Below, piece by piece: positions 24,795 to 37,700 of a DNA stretch of 64,000 nt. The position numbers and the translations under genes are program-made. The notes under the pieces are model-generated. The model saw nothing but the letters and a program-made list of their open reading frames with translations, was not told the origin of the DNA and did no database searches. This DNA comes from Monomorium pharaonis (taxonomy: Eukaryota; Arthropoda; Insecta; Hymenoptera; Formicidae). Location: assembly GCF_013373865.1 (NCBI RefSeq), contig NC_050477.1:7958869-8022868 (forward strand), written 5' to 3'. The stretch's first letter is position 1. The number at the start of each line of letters is the position of its first letter.

Positions 24795-27370
24795 TTATTT
24801 ATTAAATTACAAACTGGTTTTAAACTCTAATCGCATCGGCGAAATGACTAGAGATAAAAAAATAAAAAAAGTTAATCGATATCGCAACTTTTTATTAACG
24901 CGTCTTTCATTTGCAAATACACGTAACTATTCCAATGCGGAGCGATACTGCAAACGATAATTTGCGAGAAGCATGCGGCGAAAGTATTTGACGTTTCCCT
25001 CTCGAGTTTACCGGCTGTCTTTTCCCATAGAAAATGTTTAGGGAATGGAAAACGTCTTTGCTTCGAACGGGAAGCTCGTCACCATCGATGAACATCTGCC
25101 GCTCGTTATTCTCATTCGGAAGTTAGGTTAATTAAGCGACTAAATTGCGCATTGCAGAAAATAAATTGCCTATTGTTAAGTATTATTTTAACTCTTTATT
25201 CGGCATAAATAAATGTTCCGCAAATTTATAAATTTTATGACGTAAACGTAACTTTTTATTAATTTATAAAAAGTCGGTTAGTCTTTTTATTAAAAGTCGG
25301 TTTTTTAATTAAATTAATAAATGTCATTTTTTGTTGGAAGATGTCATGGAAACCTGAATTTTAAAATAAAAACGCAAAGTCTGGGCATAATTATTCTTTT
25401 ATCCAATCTCTTTGATCAACAAAAAAACAGTTATCACTTATGCTTCTCAGAATATGTTTGTTTTTCATAGTATTTTGCACATACAGGTTTCTCTTTTTAA
25501 GTTAATTTTACAAAGTTTCTTCAATGACTTATAATACTTTAACATCTCTAAAAAATTTTACATAGTTGTTTATTAAAAAAATATATATATAAATATTGTA
25601 ATTGTAATGCTCTCAGTTTTTTAAAGAAAATAAATTTGCAGGACAAAATTGTGGAATTATATGTAGAGAATATTAATTATTTAATTAACTAATTAGTCCA
25701 GGCTAAGTTAATTGGATTCAATTAATTAAGCTTCATTTAATTGCGTTCGGTTATTTCAACATTCTCATGTATCCATGCATCCGATACATTTGTCAATGGA
25801 CTTTCCTAACGTGGAAATGACTCATTTGTCGAAGGCGTAGCGATCGATAAGTGGATTCGTATCACGATAAGCGCCGTCGCAGTTTCTTCGCCGCTCGCCG
25901 CTATCGTTTCCTCGTTAACGAAAGAGGGAATGCAATAAGCACGAATCCCGATACAGCGCTCAATACTTCGCGGATATTAATTGCCGTTCGTGACGCACGT
26001 TTGATTGTCCACGAATCGAATCCCCGAGACGCCCGATGATGAACGTTCCGGTGTTTCGATCCCGCGCCTCTTCCCCTGACTTTGATTGAACGAGCAACGG
26101 TGAATATCCGTCGAAGATCTCCCAAGACACGAGGCAGCAAAAATCGATTTTTCCCAGCGAGATCGCTTCCGCTGTGCCGCCGCGCGGACTGTCATTTCTC
26201 CTAATCACAGCATCTACCTTCTCGCTAATCATTGCTTCAGTCGTTGTCAATTACTGACCACAAATCGACCGAATCTCCCTCTCTCACTCTCTAACTCTTT
26301 CTTTATCGTCCTGTCGTTCCCATTATTAGTTCTGCAGAAGAAAAGCGATGAGAGATGTTAATAAATATGTTCACAAAACACGCGTAACGACGTTCGATCG
26401 AATGTGGAAGATATTAATATCGAAATGTCAACGTTAATATCTCACGGTAACAGTGATTAACCCGACTCGAGTTTAATACGTCAATAAATACAATATATCC
26501 AGTTTGCAATTATCTATTTATCTACTTTGATCATTCGAGATTCGAAAGAAGCAGACGACAGGAGTCGATCGAAGACTGTTGCTCGTCAATCTTATCGGAC
26601 CTGTTATCCTCCGTCGACCGTAAGTCTCACGTCGGCGGGGATTAAATCAGATCACCTCTGTGCGCGCACACGCCGCTGTCTCTAATTTATAGTAAATGTT
26701 GGACGGTCGCCATAAAAGCACGTGTATTCACGCTAAATGCGCGACAGTCGCTGTATGTTCAATTTGCTACGCGTGACTTGCCTAGCTTTAAGTACACAGA
26801 GCGGAAGCGCAGTGCCAAGAGGCAGAGCCAAACAGACATGTAGCTAATGTGTAATGACGTAATTTGCCAAGGGGCTTAATCGCATCATTGTTACTTGGCC
26901 GTTCATCGGAGTGGAATAAGCTGATCGCGTCTCAAACATCCTCGCACAGCGACTCGGCTCCCCGGCGCTCGCTCGGCCGCGGAACCAAATTGCACCAGGT
27001 CGTAAAATTATTAGCAGCCGGCGATAATTATTAGACGAGCAAATGACGGAGATAATCCTCCGTCGACGAGTACGGGAAAAGGGAATAATAATGTCGCGAT
27101 AATAAATAATACGTTGATGCTTTCTTATTATGCGAACGAGATTACGAAAACTCGGTTAATAGATCGCGCACATTTAAAAGACATAACTTTTACTAAATTG
27201 TACTAAATTATATGTCTATTAATTTTAAGTTTAAATTGTGTAACAGATTATACATTATATTAAATTTAAAGCATATAAAAAATTCTACAAATTTGTGAGA
27301 AAAAAACAGATATCTTATTAATTATATTAAAATTCTGAAAATTAGATATTAATTTTTGACACAGTCGGAA

Positions 27371-27376
<6 letters not shown>

Positions 27377-27422
<46 letters not shown>
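27377..27422. repeat. (AG)23 microsatellite
   Basis: An uninterrupted AG dinucleotide run of 46 bp. It keeps open a - strand frame with a Ser-Leu repeat that is not a gene. Confidence 0.95.
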
Positions 27423-27426
<4 letters not shown>

Positions 27427-27902
27427 AAAGGAGAGAGTGAATTGCAACACGCAACTTTTGAAATACGCGTTTAGCGGGTAAGGAAATGTCAAACATAGAG
27501 ACAGAAAATTCGGTCATTTAAATTTAGTCACATCGCATAAACATTTTGCCCTGGCGCTTCGTTCGCCAAACGCGGCCGATTCAACGACAACGGTTCGGTA
27601 CCTCTCGTTTATCCGGCTGATGCACCCTTGTAAACAAATTGTTCTACAAAGTCTCGCGCAAAGGCGCTTTCCCCGAAGAACCGTTTGCGCGCCGGTGGAG
27701 ATTCGGAGAGCGGCGGACACGTTGGTGTCGTCACCCATAAACAAGTCGCCGTTAATTTCGAAATAACTTGGCAGCCTGGACCAGCTGTTGGCAACGAGCC
27801 CCTGTTGACATAACTTTGACAAAGTCGTTGACAAAGTCTTACTGCAGGTTTTTACGAGCGCGAGGCCATTAAAAGCTGATAAATCTCTCTGGATTCGCTC
27901 TT

Positions 27903-27910
<8 letters not shown>

Positions 27911-27936
<26 letters not shown>
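27911..27936. repeat. (TC)13 microsatellite
   Basis: A 26-bp TC run continues as imperfect TATC/TCTC repeats to about 27960. It lies 490 bp from the (AG)23 run and is complementary to it. Confidence 0.9.
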
Positions 27937-27945
<9 letters not shown>

Positions 27946-30900
27946 CTCTTCTTCTTTCTTTCGAAGACCGCGATCTCGCGAGCACTATTTCCATCCGACG
28001 CGACGCGTCGCGACGCCCGCCTGGCAGCTTGTGAAAATATCGGGTGTTCTCCGGTTAAGCTTCTCCATCCCTTCGTCATCCGTCGAATATTCTTCCTCTC
28101 GCGCGACCGTGTTTGTCAAACCGGTGGCCACCGCGACCAAACAAACATTTCGTACCACCCGTTAGTGACACACGACTGTCGCACCCGCACGCGCCGTGCG
28201 GGATTATTAATAGCAACGAACTCTTTTCCTCCGCTTCAGGGCTGGAACCTGCGCCCCGAGGCTGTGACACTAACGCGAGACATAGTTGTCATTCATTTGT
28301 AAACGTCTATAGAAATGTGAAAGAAATAAATGTTGAAAATAATTGAACGTATAAATTTTTTACACTTATCAAACTACTCAATAACAATATTTAATTAAAG
28401 ACAAATTCTCTTTTCCTATTCATTTGTATATTTTTATATCTTTTATTCATATAAAAAATATGTGCCGGGAGTAATTTGAACAAATGTACGACAATGATAT
28501 TTTATATAAAAAGTATTTCGATAATTGCATTGTATGTTAAATGCAAGGTTAAATGTATCGTAATCTTAAATATTCCAAATAGTAGTATTTTCTTTTCTTT
28601 CCATTCATAAAAAATATGCGTCATTTAATTCACATAAAACCGTCGAGAGACCTCAAGCGCGTATATAAATAATTTCAACTCAAATCTGATCAATATAATT
28701 ACGAGTCCTCAGCACCGTTAGGTAACATGCTTCATCCGTCCGTTTATTTATTCCATTCACGAACGATATCTTTCGAGCAGGATAGAGCACCAAAAATAAT
28801 ACGTCACTGGTTTCTTTTCGGCTCGTAATCGAGGCTCCATATGTTTGGCGCCCCTAGCATAAGTATATCGCTGCGAGAAACGAAGCTTACTCGTACATCC
28901 TACGAGAGTGAATGACGAGAGCTGTTCCATTGAAGAAAAGAAACTATAATGTTGGTATAATGTCAGAAATTTTATTCTAATAGATTTACTTTTACATTAC
29001 AGCAATAATATTTTAATAAGTAACATAAATCTTATATAAAACATACATTGCAATATTAATGTCATAAAGGAACATTGGGAATATTTTTTAAGGAGTGCTG
29101 ACAAAATAGTGCTCTCAGAGCGAATAGTTGGAACACTTTCGTTGGAGTCGCCAAAACTCCGATTGAGCTACTAGCCGCTAGGTAAAAGGGTTAAAGGCCG
29201 AAAGAACGTTGACCATCCTCGTAGCCTAAAGGCATTCGTTGATTACATTGGTCGAGGAGGGCCAAGGGATTTTAATTAGCAGCGTTTGCGCTTCGCAAAC
29301 ACTGGCCGATATGTCCCGGCTATATCGAGCCCGGGAGCTGAATCGACTTCGAACGCGAAAATTTTCAGCGGAATCCACTTTGACCGTAATCATGAGATCA
29401 ATACGCGAAAACTTCGCGCGAGTTTTGATAGGCTTAAGAGATTTGATCCCGTTGTAGGCGGGTCTCGTCCCTTTTCAATTATTTCCGGACACTTTAAGTA
29501 AGAACGCGGAGAGCCATTCGTGGTATTTTTAAATCGTTTGGAACGGAGCTAACTGTCCCAACTTCATCCTTCACCCCTTTCGTGCACCGCCGATCGCGCT
29601 TCTGTCCCCGTGAAACAAAAATAAGAACCTTTTGACACGTAGACCTCATTACGACCGGATTCCGCCCAGATGGTCGCCGACCGGCGACAAAAAAAGTGTC
29701 CATCGCCGGTGTATTTCTGGCGCTATAGACATCGCGGTCCCGTGTCGCTCGTACTTCGCGCGTCACCCCGCGTGACAAATGAGACGTTGTCGTACGTTTG
29801 TTCAAATTACTCCCGGCACACATTCCGCCCGCTCGCTTGCCTGCCGCTCTCAACGCGCGCTTTGAAATATTAGAGCTTCCTCGCTTCCTACTACCGCCCT
29901 TTCGCACGACAGACGCCCGTTAGTGTCAGAAATTTCGGAAAACGCTAGAAGAGAGACCTGTTCGGAGATGCTCCTCGAGATCGGGAGCGTGAAACGTAAG
30001 TAATAACGTGAAACAAATCGATGATTAACGTTTGCCTTTTCTGAAAGTGAACCTGTTGTAAAATGGGCGAAATTGTCGCAATCACTTCATCAACGAGGCA
30101 CAAAAGGATTAAGAAAATTGACGGAATAACAGTAATTTCTGCACGTCACAAGGATGCGACGATATTAACACCGCGATGTCAAGAGTCATCTCGTAATGGT
30201 CGCGTTCCTGCGACAAGCAATCCGGAATCAATTACGGGCATGCGGCCCTAAGGAACTCTCCGATGCGTCGACGGCAACCGACGAGCGAAAAAGTGGGAGA
30301 GAGAGAAAGAGACAGAGAGCGCGCGGGGAGCTTTTTAGACAGCGGTGACCATTAATCACCCGCTTTTTAGCCGAAAATTCCCTCGCGCCTAGTTTACAAA
30401 ACGAGGGTCGTCGAAATCGCCCCGTCACCCGGTACAAGGGTGCCGCTTTTTGTACTTTCGACGTTGATCTGCGTCTAACTCGCAGACTCGATTCTCGTTT
30501 CTCTACAAAATAGATCGGTCCCATCTCTATCCCGCCTCGTTTTTCGAACGACTCGAGGTTCGTCACGGATCAGTCTTTGAGGCCGACGACGCTAATCGAT
30601 ATTGACTATCGCATTCTATTTTTATATAGATCTATAAAATTGATTAAATTTAACTTGGGTCAAGAAATGTGTGCGTTCTAAATTTATTTTAAGCTAAAAA
30701 TTATTCCAAATATTATATACTGCACAGCAAATCGTATGCATGTATGTATATAATAATCCTATATTTATAAAGTAAGCCTTCTTAGTAATTCGATCAGAGA
30801 TTTAAGTTGTCGGGCAATTCCTAGCTGTCATCCACGATTCAACGATTTGTTTAACGCGGCACGTCTAATTAACGACTCTCGCTCGTGTTAAAAGTTTGCA

Positions 30901-33437
30901 TCGTTAAGACTCCGCTCATTAAGGCTTGGTCGCGAATTACGCTCTCCGCCGCTTTCTCAGAAATCTCGGTAACGATCCCGATTGCGCTCGGGCCAGCGCG
31001 CGAGTAGAGATCGGTTTCGTGGCAGCACGTCGTCTGCGAAGGGGGACCGCTATCCCGGGATCGGTTTACACGAATTGGAAAGTCGCCTCCGCGGCTGTCG
31101 GTGGTCTAGCTGTCACGGATAAGGACTGAAATAACAGAGACGCATTAGCGACGCGAGGATCAAAGTGCGCGCGACTTGCAGGAGAGACAAGAAAATAATA
31201 AAAGGAGAGTGGCACGGGGAAGCCACCCAGGCTGTCGCGCCGTAAGTTTAACGCGTACGTTAATGCCTGTCGGCCGGCCTGGACCTCGTCCTCTATAATT
31301 AGCTTATATTGTGTTACTCACGAGCGGATTATTGCGCTCATAAAACGTTCATAAAGTTTGTCGATGTGGGACAACAGTATCCGCTGTTGCCGTCGGTGAT
31401 GTATTACTTTGACATTTTCTGATTGCAACGTTAAATCTCAAGTGTATTCAGTGTATTCAGAAGTTGAAATCGAAAATTATTTAATGAATAGAGTTTTGAA
31501 TCGAGAGTACGTCTTTCTCTGTACCAAATATTTAAATGTTTTTCCACAAAAGATATCTTTTTTAATCAATCAAATTGTTTGTCTTTCGTTAAAAAAAAGA
31601 AACGCACATGTCGTACGATTTCGCGGTGATCCTATGCCTTGGGCAAATCGGTGCACTTAACGTATACCATGAATTTTCATTTCACCAGATGATCATCGTG
31701 ATGCGCGCGCGCGATAAGTTCTATTATTATTTATCTCGTAGGCTGAATTTTCGCGCTTTACGGTCGCCCGTGCATTCTGCCGCCATGCTCCGGGCGTTTC
31801 GAGAGGGTTAACCGTTATGTCATCGCGCTATATGTCGGGAAGGAACCTTGAGAAATATCGCAGACCGTATCGCGATCGGCATGAATGCTTCGTTACTGGA
31901 GAGACGAAGTGCCGCACCACACGCCACGGGCAAACAACGTTCATATATTGTGTTCATTATGCCTTTAATTTTCAAAATTAAAGTTCTATTTTCACCCATG
32001 ACAAAAGAAAATCATTCATACTTTGCAAATTTCCGATACTGATAATAATCAATTTTTCTCATTTTAATATTTTTCTCCTTTATTCTTTTTCATATTTTAT
32101 CATATCATATTTCATTAATAAAATTAAAGAATTAATATTTGTTTCTCTATATTTTTCCAGATTAATTTTTAATACACGTAAAAGTTGAAAATTTTCTAAA
32201 TATAAATTATTTTATTATTCTTTTAAATATTTTTATATTTATTCATATAGATTATTTACTTTGACCGGGATTATTTATTTTATTTCAAATTTAATTCATA
32301 TAGGTAATTTTACAAAAAAAAAACAATCTTATTTGTTATATTAATAAAAAACATTGAAAAGATTCTATTAATTTACAAATGTTTGCAACTAACGATGCAA
32401 GAAACTTCAACCCGATGAATCAAGTTCTGTTACGACGAGTCGTTTCTCGTGCATTTATGTCGTACATTCAATTCCAATCGTACTCATATATCAACTCGTA
32501 ATCGGAAACATGAGTTTTACGAACGTAATTGCCGGCGAAAGGACGTTGTAAAACGTCCATCACGACGAACGATTCCTTTTAAAATACGATCGTAAAAGTT
32601 GATAATAATGGTAAACTGGCGCGATCTCACTTCTATCCAAGTAAATTAAAGCGTTACATATACACAACGCATCATTAATTATGACGATAAAGTGCGATTC
32701 CATTGTGATTTCGCGTATTAATATTGAACATTGAAGTAAAAGGCATGAGACTATGTTACATCTAATTGAGGCGTCACGTACGAATTATCTTGATTGATAT
32801 TGCGAGATAGCGATCCATTTGGAAGATAAAACGTAGCGAGTGACGTGCGAGTCTTTCCTCTAAATTTATAGGCCATTATATGCGATAGGATGTAACTGCT
32901 ATTAAGATACCGGCACAAATTGGAGAACTGAATGCCCCCGTCACTAATATTCTATTAATAGAATTCTATCTCTTCTCAATTAAAAATCATCACGACGCGA
33001 GATAGGGCAATCGCCGTCATGGCTTTTATAATTAGCAGCATCTTATTCTCGTTACGTTTATACCCGCATTGCGGAATCTACGCAACGACTCTCTCTCTCT
33101 ACATCCCGTGCAATTGCGGCGGGTAGTAAAAGGTCCGATGGTCGCTAAGCTCGTTAAGGTTCCTGGCGTTGTACACGAGCGGACTCGCCGGTCCCACAGT
33201 GGGACTTCAGGAAGCGCGTGTGTTCGCGGGTAATAAAGTCACTCGGGCTAGGCGCTGTCCGGCGGCGTAGAAGTGGGTTTTGTCCTGTACCGATAATGGC
33301 GGCACTTCATCAAGGATCCTCGGCCTTGAGAGAGCTTGGCCCCTCTTTCCTGCGGGATGCTTCCTCTCTCCTTTGGCTGGAGAGGACGCAGGAGGCCATC
33401 TGTTTCGTCATTACCGGCAGGCAGTAAACCACCTCTA

Positions 33438-33458
33438 ACCACCACCACCACCACCACC
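33438..33458. repeat. (ACC)7 microsatellite
   Basis: Seven uninterrupted ACC units lie in a GC-rich block. No supported reading frame crosses it. Confidence 0.95.
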
Positions 33459-33806
33459 CCGTCTATCCGGCTGTAGCCCCCTTGTCGTCGTCCCACGGGT
33501 GATACATCGTGTTTCCTTATTTGTTAGACGTGCTGCGGGAAAATCGTCCGAGAAAATCGAGTGATTTGTCCGGGAGGTGTTAATGGTGCTGCCACTCGTA
33601 CACATAGACGTCTCTTCCTTTCCCTCTCGTTTCTAAGCCCCAAAGGTGGACAAAGTTATGTCGCGAGACGTTGTCGTCCGAGCGAGAAACATTACGTGAA
33701 ATCTTCGAGATAAATCTATTTTTATTACACGGAACGATATATGTACGACCTAGAATTTGGAAGCCACAGCGTTTCTCTCATTAACAACAAATATACCGAT
33801 GTACTC

Positions 33807-34008
33807 TCTAAATTTTAATTAGTAAAAAATGAGTAAAAATATACTGATTTTTAGAGATATATTTTATAACTTGTCAATCAGTGAAATAAATACTAATCTT
33901 TTAGTGAACATACACTAATTCTCAAGTAAAAATGACTAAAAGACAGTGAATGCTCATTAATTATCACAGCTATAAGTATACCACTGCAAATTAGTGATAA
34001 AATTTAGA
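33807..34008. repeat. Possible degenerate inverted-repeat element
   Basis: Arm 33807-33823 (TCTAAATTTTAATTAGT) is imperfectly complementary to arm 33990-34008. Between them, several AGTGA/TCACT-like boxes and ACTAAAAG/CTTTTAGT pieces could also pair. The region is AT-rich, about 200 bp long and lies just before the candidate exon at 34123. A worn miniature element is plausible, but no target-site duplication is clear. Confidence 0.35.
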
Positions 34009-34122
34009 AAATACAACTGATTGGAATTTAGAAAATACACTTGAACGCGTTTCTTCATTTTTTAAAGGCATTTTTCGAGACTCGCCATATTGTCATTTAC
34101 TCACATTGCATTCGCATTTCAG

Positions 34123-34443
34123 ACTGAAGGATTTAAGCGGTATGTTAGCCGAGCTATTCCAAGCATCGACGACAAGTTCACTTTGGAGCACAGACCCTGG
34201 GACAAGGGGCCCCGGGGGGGAGAGGAAAGCCGCGCTGGAGAAGACGTGCCACGGATAATGCGGCGAGGGAATATCTTCGGAAGCCGTGAACCTGTCAATA
34301 AGGTGGATTCCTCCGGCGGCTCCTTCTCGTCTCCCGAGAGCGAGGGTGGCGTGAAAGAGGTGCCGCTTAGACAGGAGAAGAAAGAAAACGTGGAACACGC
34401 GCGCTCGATGGAGAGAGGTCGAAGAATCCGCGGGATGAGTACG
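34123..34443 (+). CDS. Candidate orphan coding exon (107 codons, phase 0)
   Basis: An acceptor (TTCGCATTTCAG|ACT) and a moderate donor (ACG|GTACGT) enclose 321 bp, exactly 107 codons, open throughout in the frame starting at the acceptor. By hand count about 41 codons begin with G, a bias typical of real coding frames. The translation is polar, begins TEGFKRYVSRAIPSIDDKF and has no recognised domain. Against it, the opposite strand is also open here, the donor is imperfect and no partner exon is identified. It could be an internal exon of a gene with very large introns, or a chance open block in GC-rich DNA. The frame stays open to 34728 beyond the donor but becomes a low-complexity Arg/Glu repeat. 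Confidence 0.28.
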
Positions 34444-34749
34444 GTACGTTCGCGTGTTCCCCGCGCGAGTGTGTGGGTTCGTGAGTCCGTTCTCTCGCGA
34501 GAGCTCGGAAGCTCGTCTCGCCCTACACGCCGTGACTTGCAGCTCGATTTCTGGTCCACCAAGCTGGCCGGGATACAGAGTGCGGCGTTGCTTTTCTTCG
34601 AATGCCGTATCGGGCCGCGCGGCAGAACGAGAAGGAGAAAAGAGAGAAAAGGTAGAGAGAGAGAAAAAGAAGAGGCGAGAGAGGGAGAGAAAGACACCCG
34701 GTGCCAGTCATTAGGCCGTATCGTGTGAGAGATCGTTAAGGGGGAAGTG

Positions 34750-37700
34750 CTCTCGAAAAGAAGTGAGCCGATACTGTACGCGAGCGCGCTCCGTCACATC
34801 CGAACTTCACTTGGTTTCTACGGCGATGTTATGTAATTACCGGCACCGGGGAAAGAGTTTGCGCCCGTCGTCCCGATGTGATATCGGAGCGCTTTCCCGA
34901 GAGCATCTCGCTTTCTGATCTCGAGGAAGGCGTATAACGGCCACGTATCAGATGTTCTTTCGATTGGCGAGACTGCCGCTGACTCGATAATTAATTGCTT
35001 AAAGCGACAAGAAAAATACAACTTTGCGATTATTTTAACAATAGTAGAACAAAAACGATGGGGAAAAAAAGCGTTATCTTAAAACGTAATTCTTCGCTTA
35101 AATTAATGCATCTTTTTCAATTGCTTCGGATCGACGTATCCGAATGTCAATTTGTTGTGTACATACAGAAAGGACATGTGAGAAAAAAATATAGTGACGT
35201 TCTTCTTGCAATTAAAACACGAACTGCCGCCGAATGTCGTGCAACAGAAGGGCATTTTTAAAAGTCACGTTTTCCCGATCCATCGTTCACCGAATCGCAA
35301 TTGCGTCGAATTATTTCCGCCGATGGAACGTTAACGTATCATCATCCGGCGTGAGATCGTAAATCAGCGATTGCCGCGGTACGGTCGCCGTGAATCGACT
35401 AATCTCTCGATTCACACGAGGCAAGGATGTGGAACGGGCCTCTTGAAAGGTGCGACGGCTACCTTCACGAGAGGACCCGTCGTCTTCTTCTCGTCGTCGA
35501 CCGGCATTTACAATCGTTAGCCACTTCGTTGCCCACCTCGGGAATCGTTTAGCGTAATTACGGCTCTTGTCACTAGCGGCGGCCATCCAGCTCCATGCCG
35601 TTTCTCGCTCTCTCGACGAATGTGTAGCCTGTTTATTTCTTTTTTATGCGTGGACCGAAGAGAAGAAGGAGAAGAAGAAGAAGAAGAGCTCGACACCCGG
35701 TATCAGGCTGACGGATACGCTCGATGGACGAACCCTCGGCACATTCCATTCGACGACACTAAGCTCGCCGCCGGCGATGTATCGTGACGACACGATGAAT
35801 TCTATCGTTCCGCTCTCGTCTCCCGGACATCTTGCACTCTCATCCGGGGAGAAGCGATAGAATGTGGACCGTATAACTCCGCGCATTAACTCTCTCGCCC
35901 GCGCGCGCGACGTCGGACAGCTCTCCGTGACTGTTATAAATTACAGGTGTAAATGCACGCGGAAAAGAAGGATGAGCGAGAGAAAACATGGTTTTGTACA
36001 TCGTGTCGTGCAACGCGTCTCGAAATAGGATTTAAGAATGAGAAAAGATAGATCTTTACTAAATATTTTGAATAATGGTTTATCATCGAAATCTGACTTC
36101 CAAAGTCACGAATGCTATTCACAATTAATCAGATATAATACTAGATGCTGAAGTGTAGCAGCCGCGTGCGATTCGAAATAACTTTTGCTGTTCACCTCGC
36201 CGCGTCTCTCACGATTGCGAACGAATCGCAGCAATTGCGGGAGAACGAAATCGTAATTTAAAATTGCTAGACCGATTCGCGTCGAACTCCGGCGCAATAA
36301 GCGTGCTCACAATTTGCCAGGCCTCGACCACACACGTCTGAACGTAAACGCGAGTATTGATCGCGAACAGATCTCATCCGCCAATGGTTCCGTTTAATGC
36401 GCAACCGGAGAAAGAAGAAATGGGAAAGTCGTGCTTCGCACTCGTTGCGCGTTGTGAATCTCGGTGGAGCTGACTTTGTCTGTAGCGTGATATTTTGCAT
36501 TTACTCGAAATCAAGCACAGCGCGGCATAATTAAATATCGAAGGAGACGAGACAAGGCGACGTCGACGATAGACCCGACTCTACGACTCGATGGTCGGGT
36601 ATCCGGCGACTTATTAATACACCCTGAAAGGGAATTTTTCGATCTAAGATAATATGAACCTTTCGCGCGACTACCGGCACATCCTCCAAGTAGAAGCTTT
36701 ATTAGCCGACTTTAATTACCTACACCGGCGACTGAGATCGTTGTCACGAGCACCGGATAGTGACGACCGCGTGAATAGACTCTGCCCTGATCGTGGACGG
36801 TCATTTATCAACTTGATAGTGATTATCGTAATTAATATCGCCGGCAGCATGGCGGATATCGTGACGACTCGATTTTTGCTGATGTTGTCAATCCGGAATT
36901 TATTTCCAACAGCATTGATCGTTATACTCTGGCGACGATTAATAATAAAGTAAGTAAAAAATAGGCGCGTAATAATAAAAATTGTAAAAATTAGTTCATT
37001 TGATTGATTTTCGAAAGATAAATATTTAAAGAATTATTTAATTCATAATTATTAATTTATAATTCTACAAAGAAAAGCAAAATATTGCTATATAATACAT
37101 CTAAATAATAATCTTGATTTTGCACAAGTTGTTAAAGCAATAATGTATTTCCTTAATTTTTTTTTCTTTCATCACTTACGTAAGAATTTAATTCGTTTAC
37201 GTAAATTGTTATTATACTTAATAAATATTATATTTTTTAATAATATTATTTAATGAATATGTAAATTATTAATATATTTTTAAAATCAACTTCGACAATA
37301 GATTTGACAAGCTGTCGCAACGCGTTATTATAATGCGTGTCTAAAAGGGTAAGTCACGTTTTGTGTCCGCTTTGTCGAGGGGTGGACAACGAGACGATCT
37401 CCAAGGAAATTGAGCAAAGCAATAACATTAATCTAGGACACTGCCGTAGCGAGAGAGCTCGTCTGCTCGCGGTCGCCGCGAGTCCGTGTGGGATTCGAAG
37501 AGTAATCCCTAGCGGTTGGGCTTCTGGATGCCCGCATAAAGCAACCTCGTGGAATGAACTAGGAACTTACCCCTCCTCGCCATCCTTGGTCCACGTCCGT
37601 TTTGGTCACGAGCTGTCTCGGCTACGTCGCGGTTTGTCCCTCAACGAGATGCGGTCTAGACCCGGACCCTTCCACCACGCCGTCTGTAATTTTAATAAGC

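Larger units (their letters stand above)
21040..34080. other. Gene-poor region downstream of the 918-residue gene
   Basis: GC-rich blocks at about 21300-22900, 23900-24650 and 29200-30600 alternate with AT-rich stretches. The open frames here are low-complexity or antisense pairs. A TATAAAAG box at 22643-22650 has no convincing initiator at the expected distance. Microsatellites, the 116-bp polypurine tract and the CA/TG pair are listed separately. No RNA gene was recognised. Confidence 0.55.

Noticed and set aside
29494..29907. A 137-codon - strand open frame
   Set aside because: Arg-rich translation typical of random GC-rich DNA, with open frames on the other strand over the same bases.
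33296..33427. A 43-codon small open frame beginning MAALHQGSSALREL
   Set aside because: A good start context alone is not enough; no splice, conservation or family evidence.
34119..34697. A 192-codon - strand open frame
   Set aside because: Ser/Pro/Leu-rich low-complexity translation opposite the candidate exon and a GA-rich tract; the open state is explained by composition.
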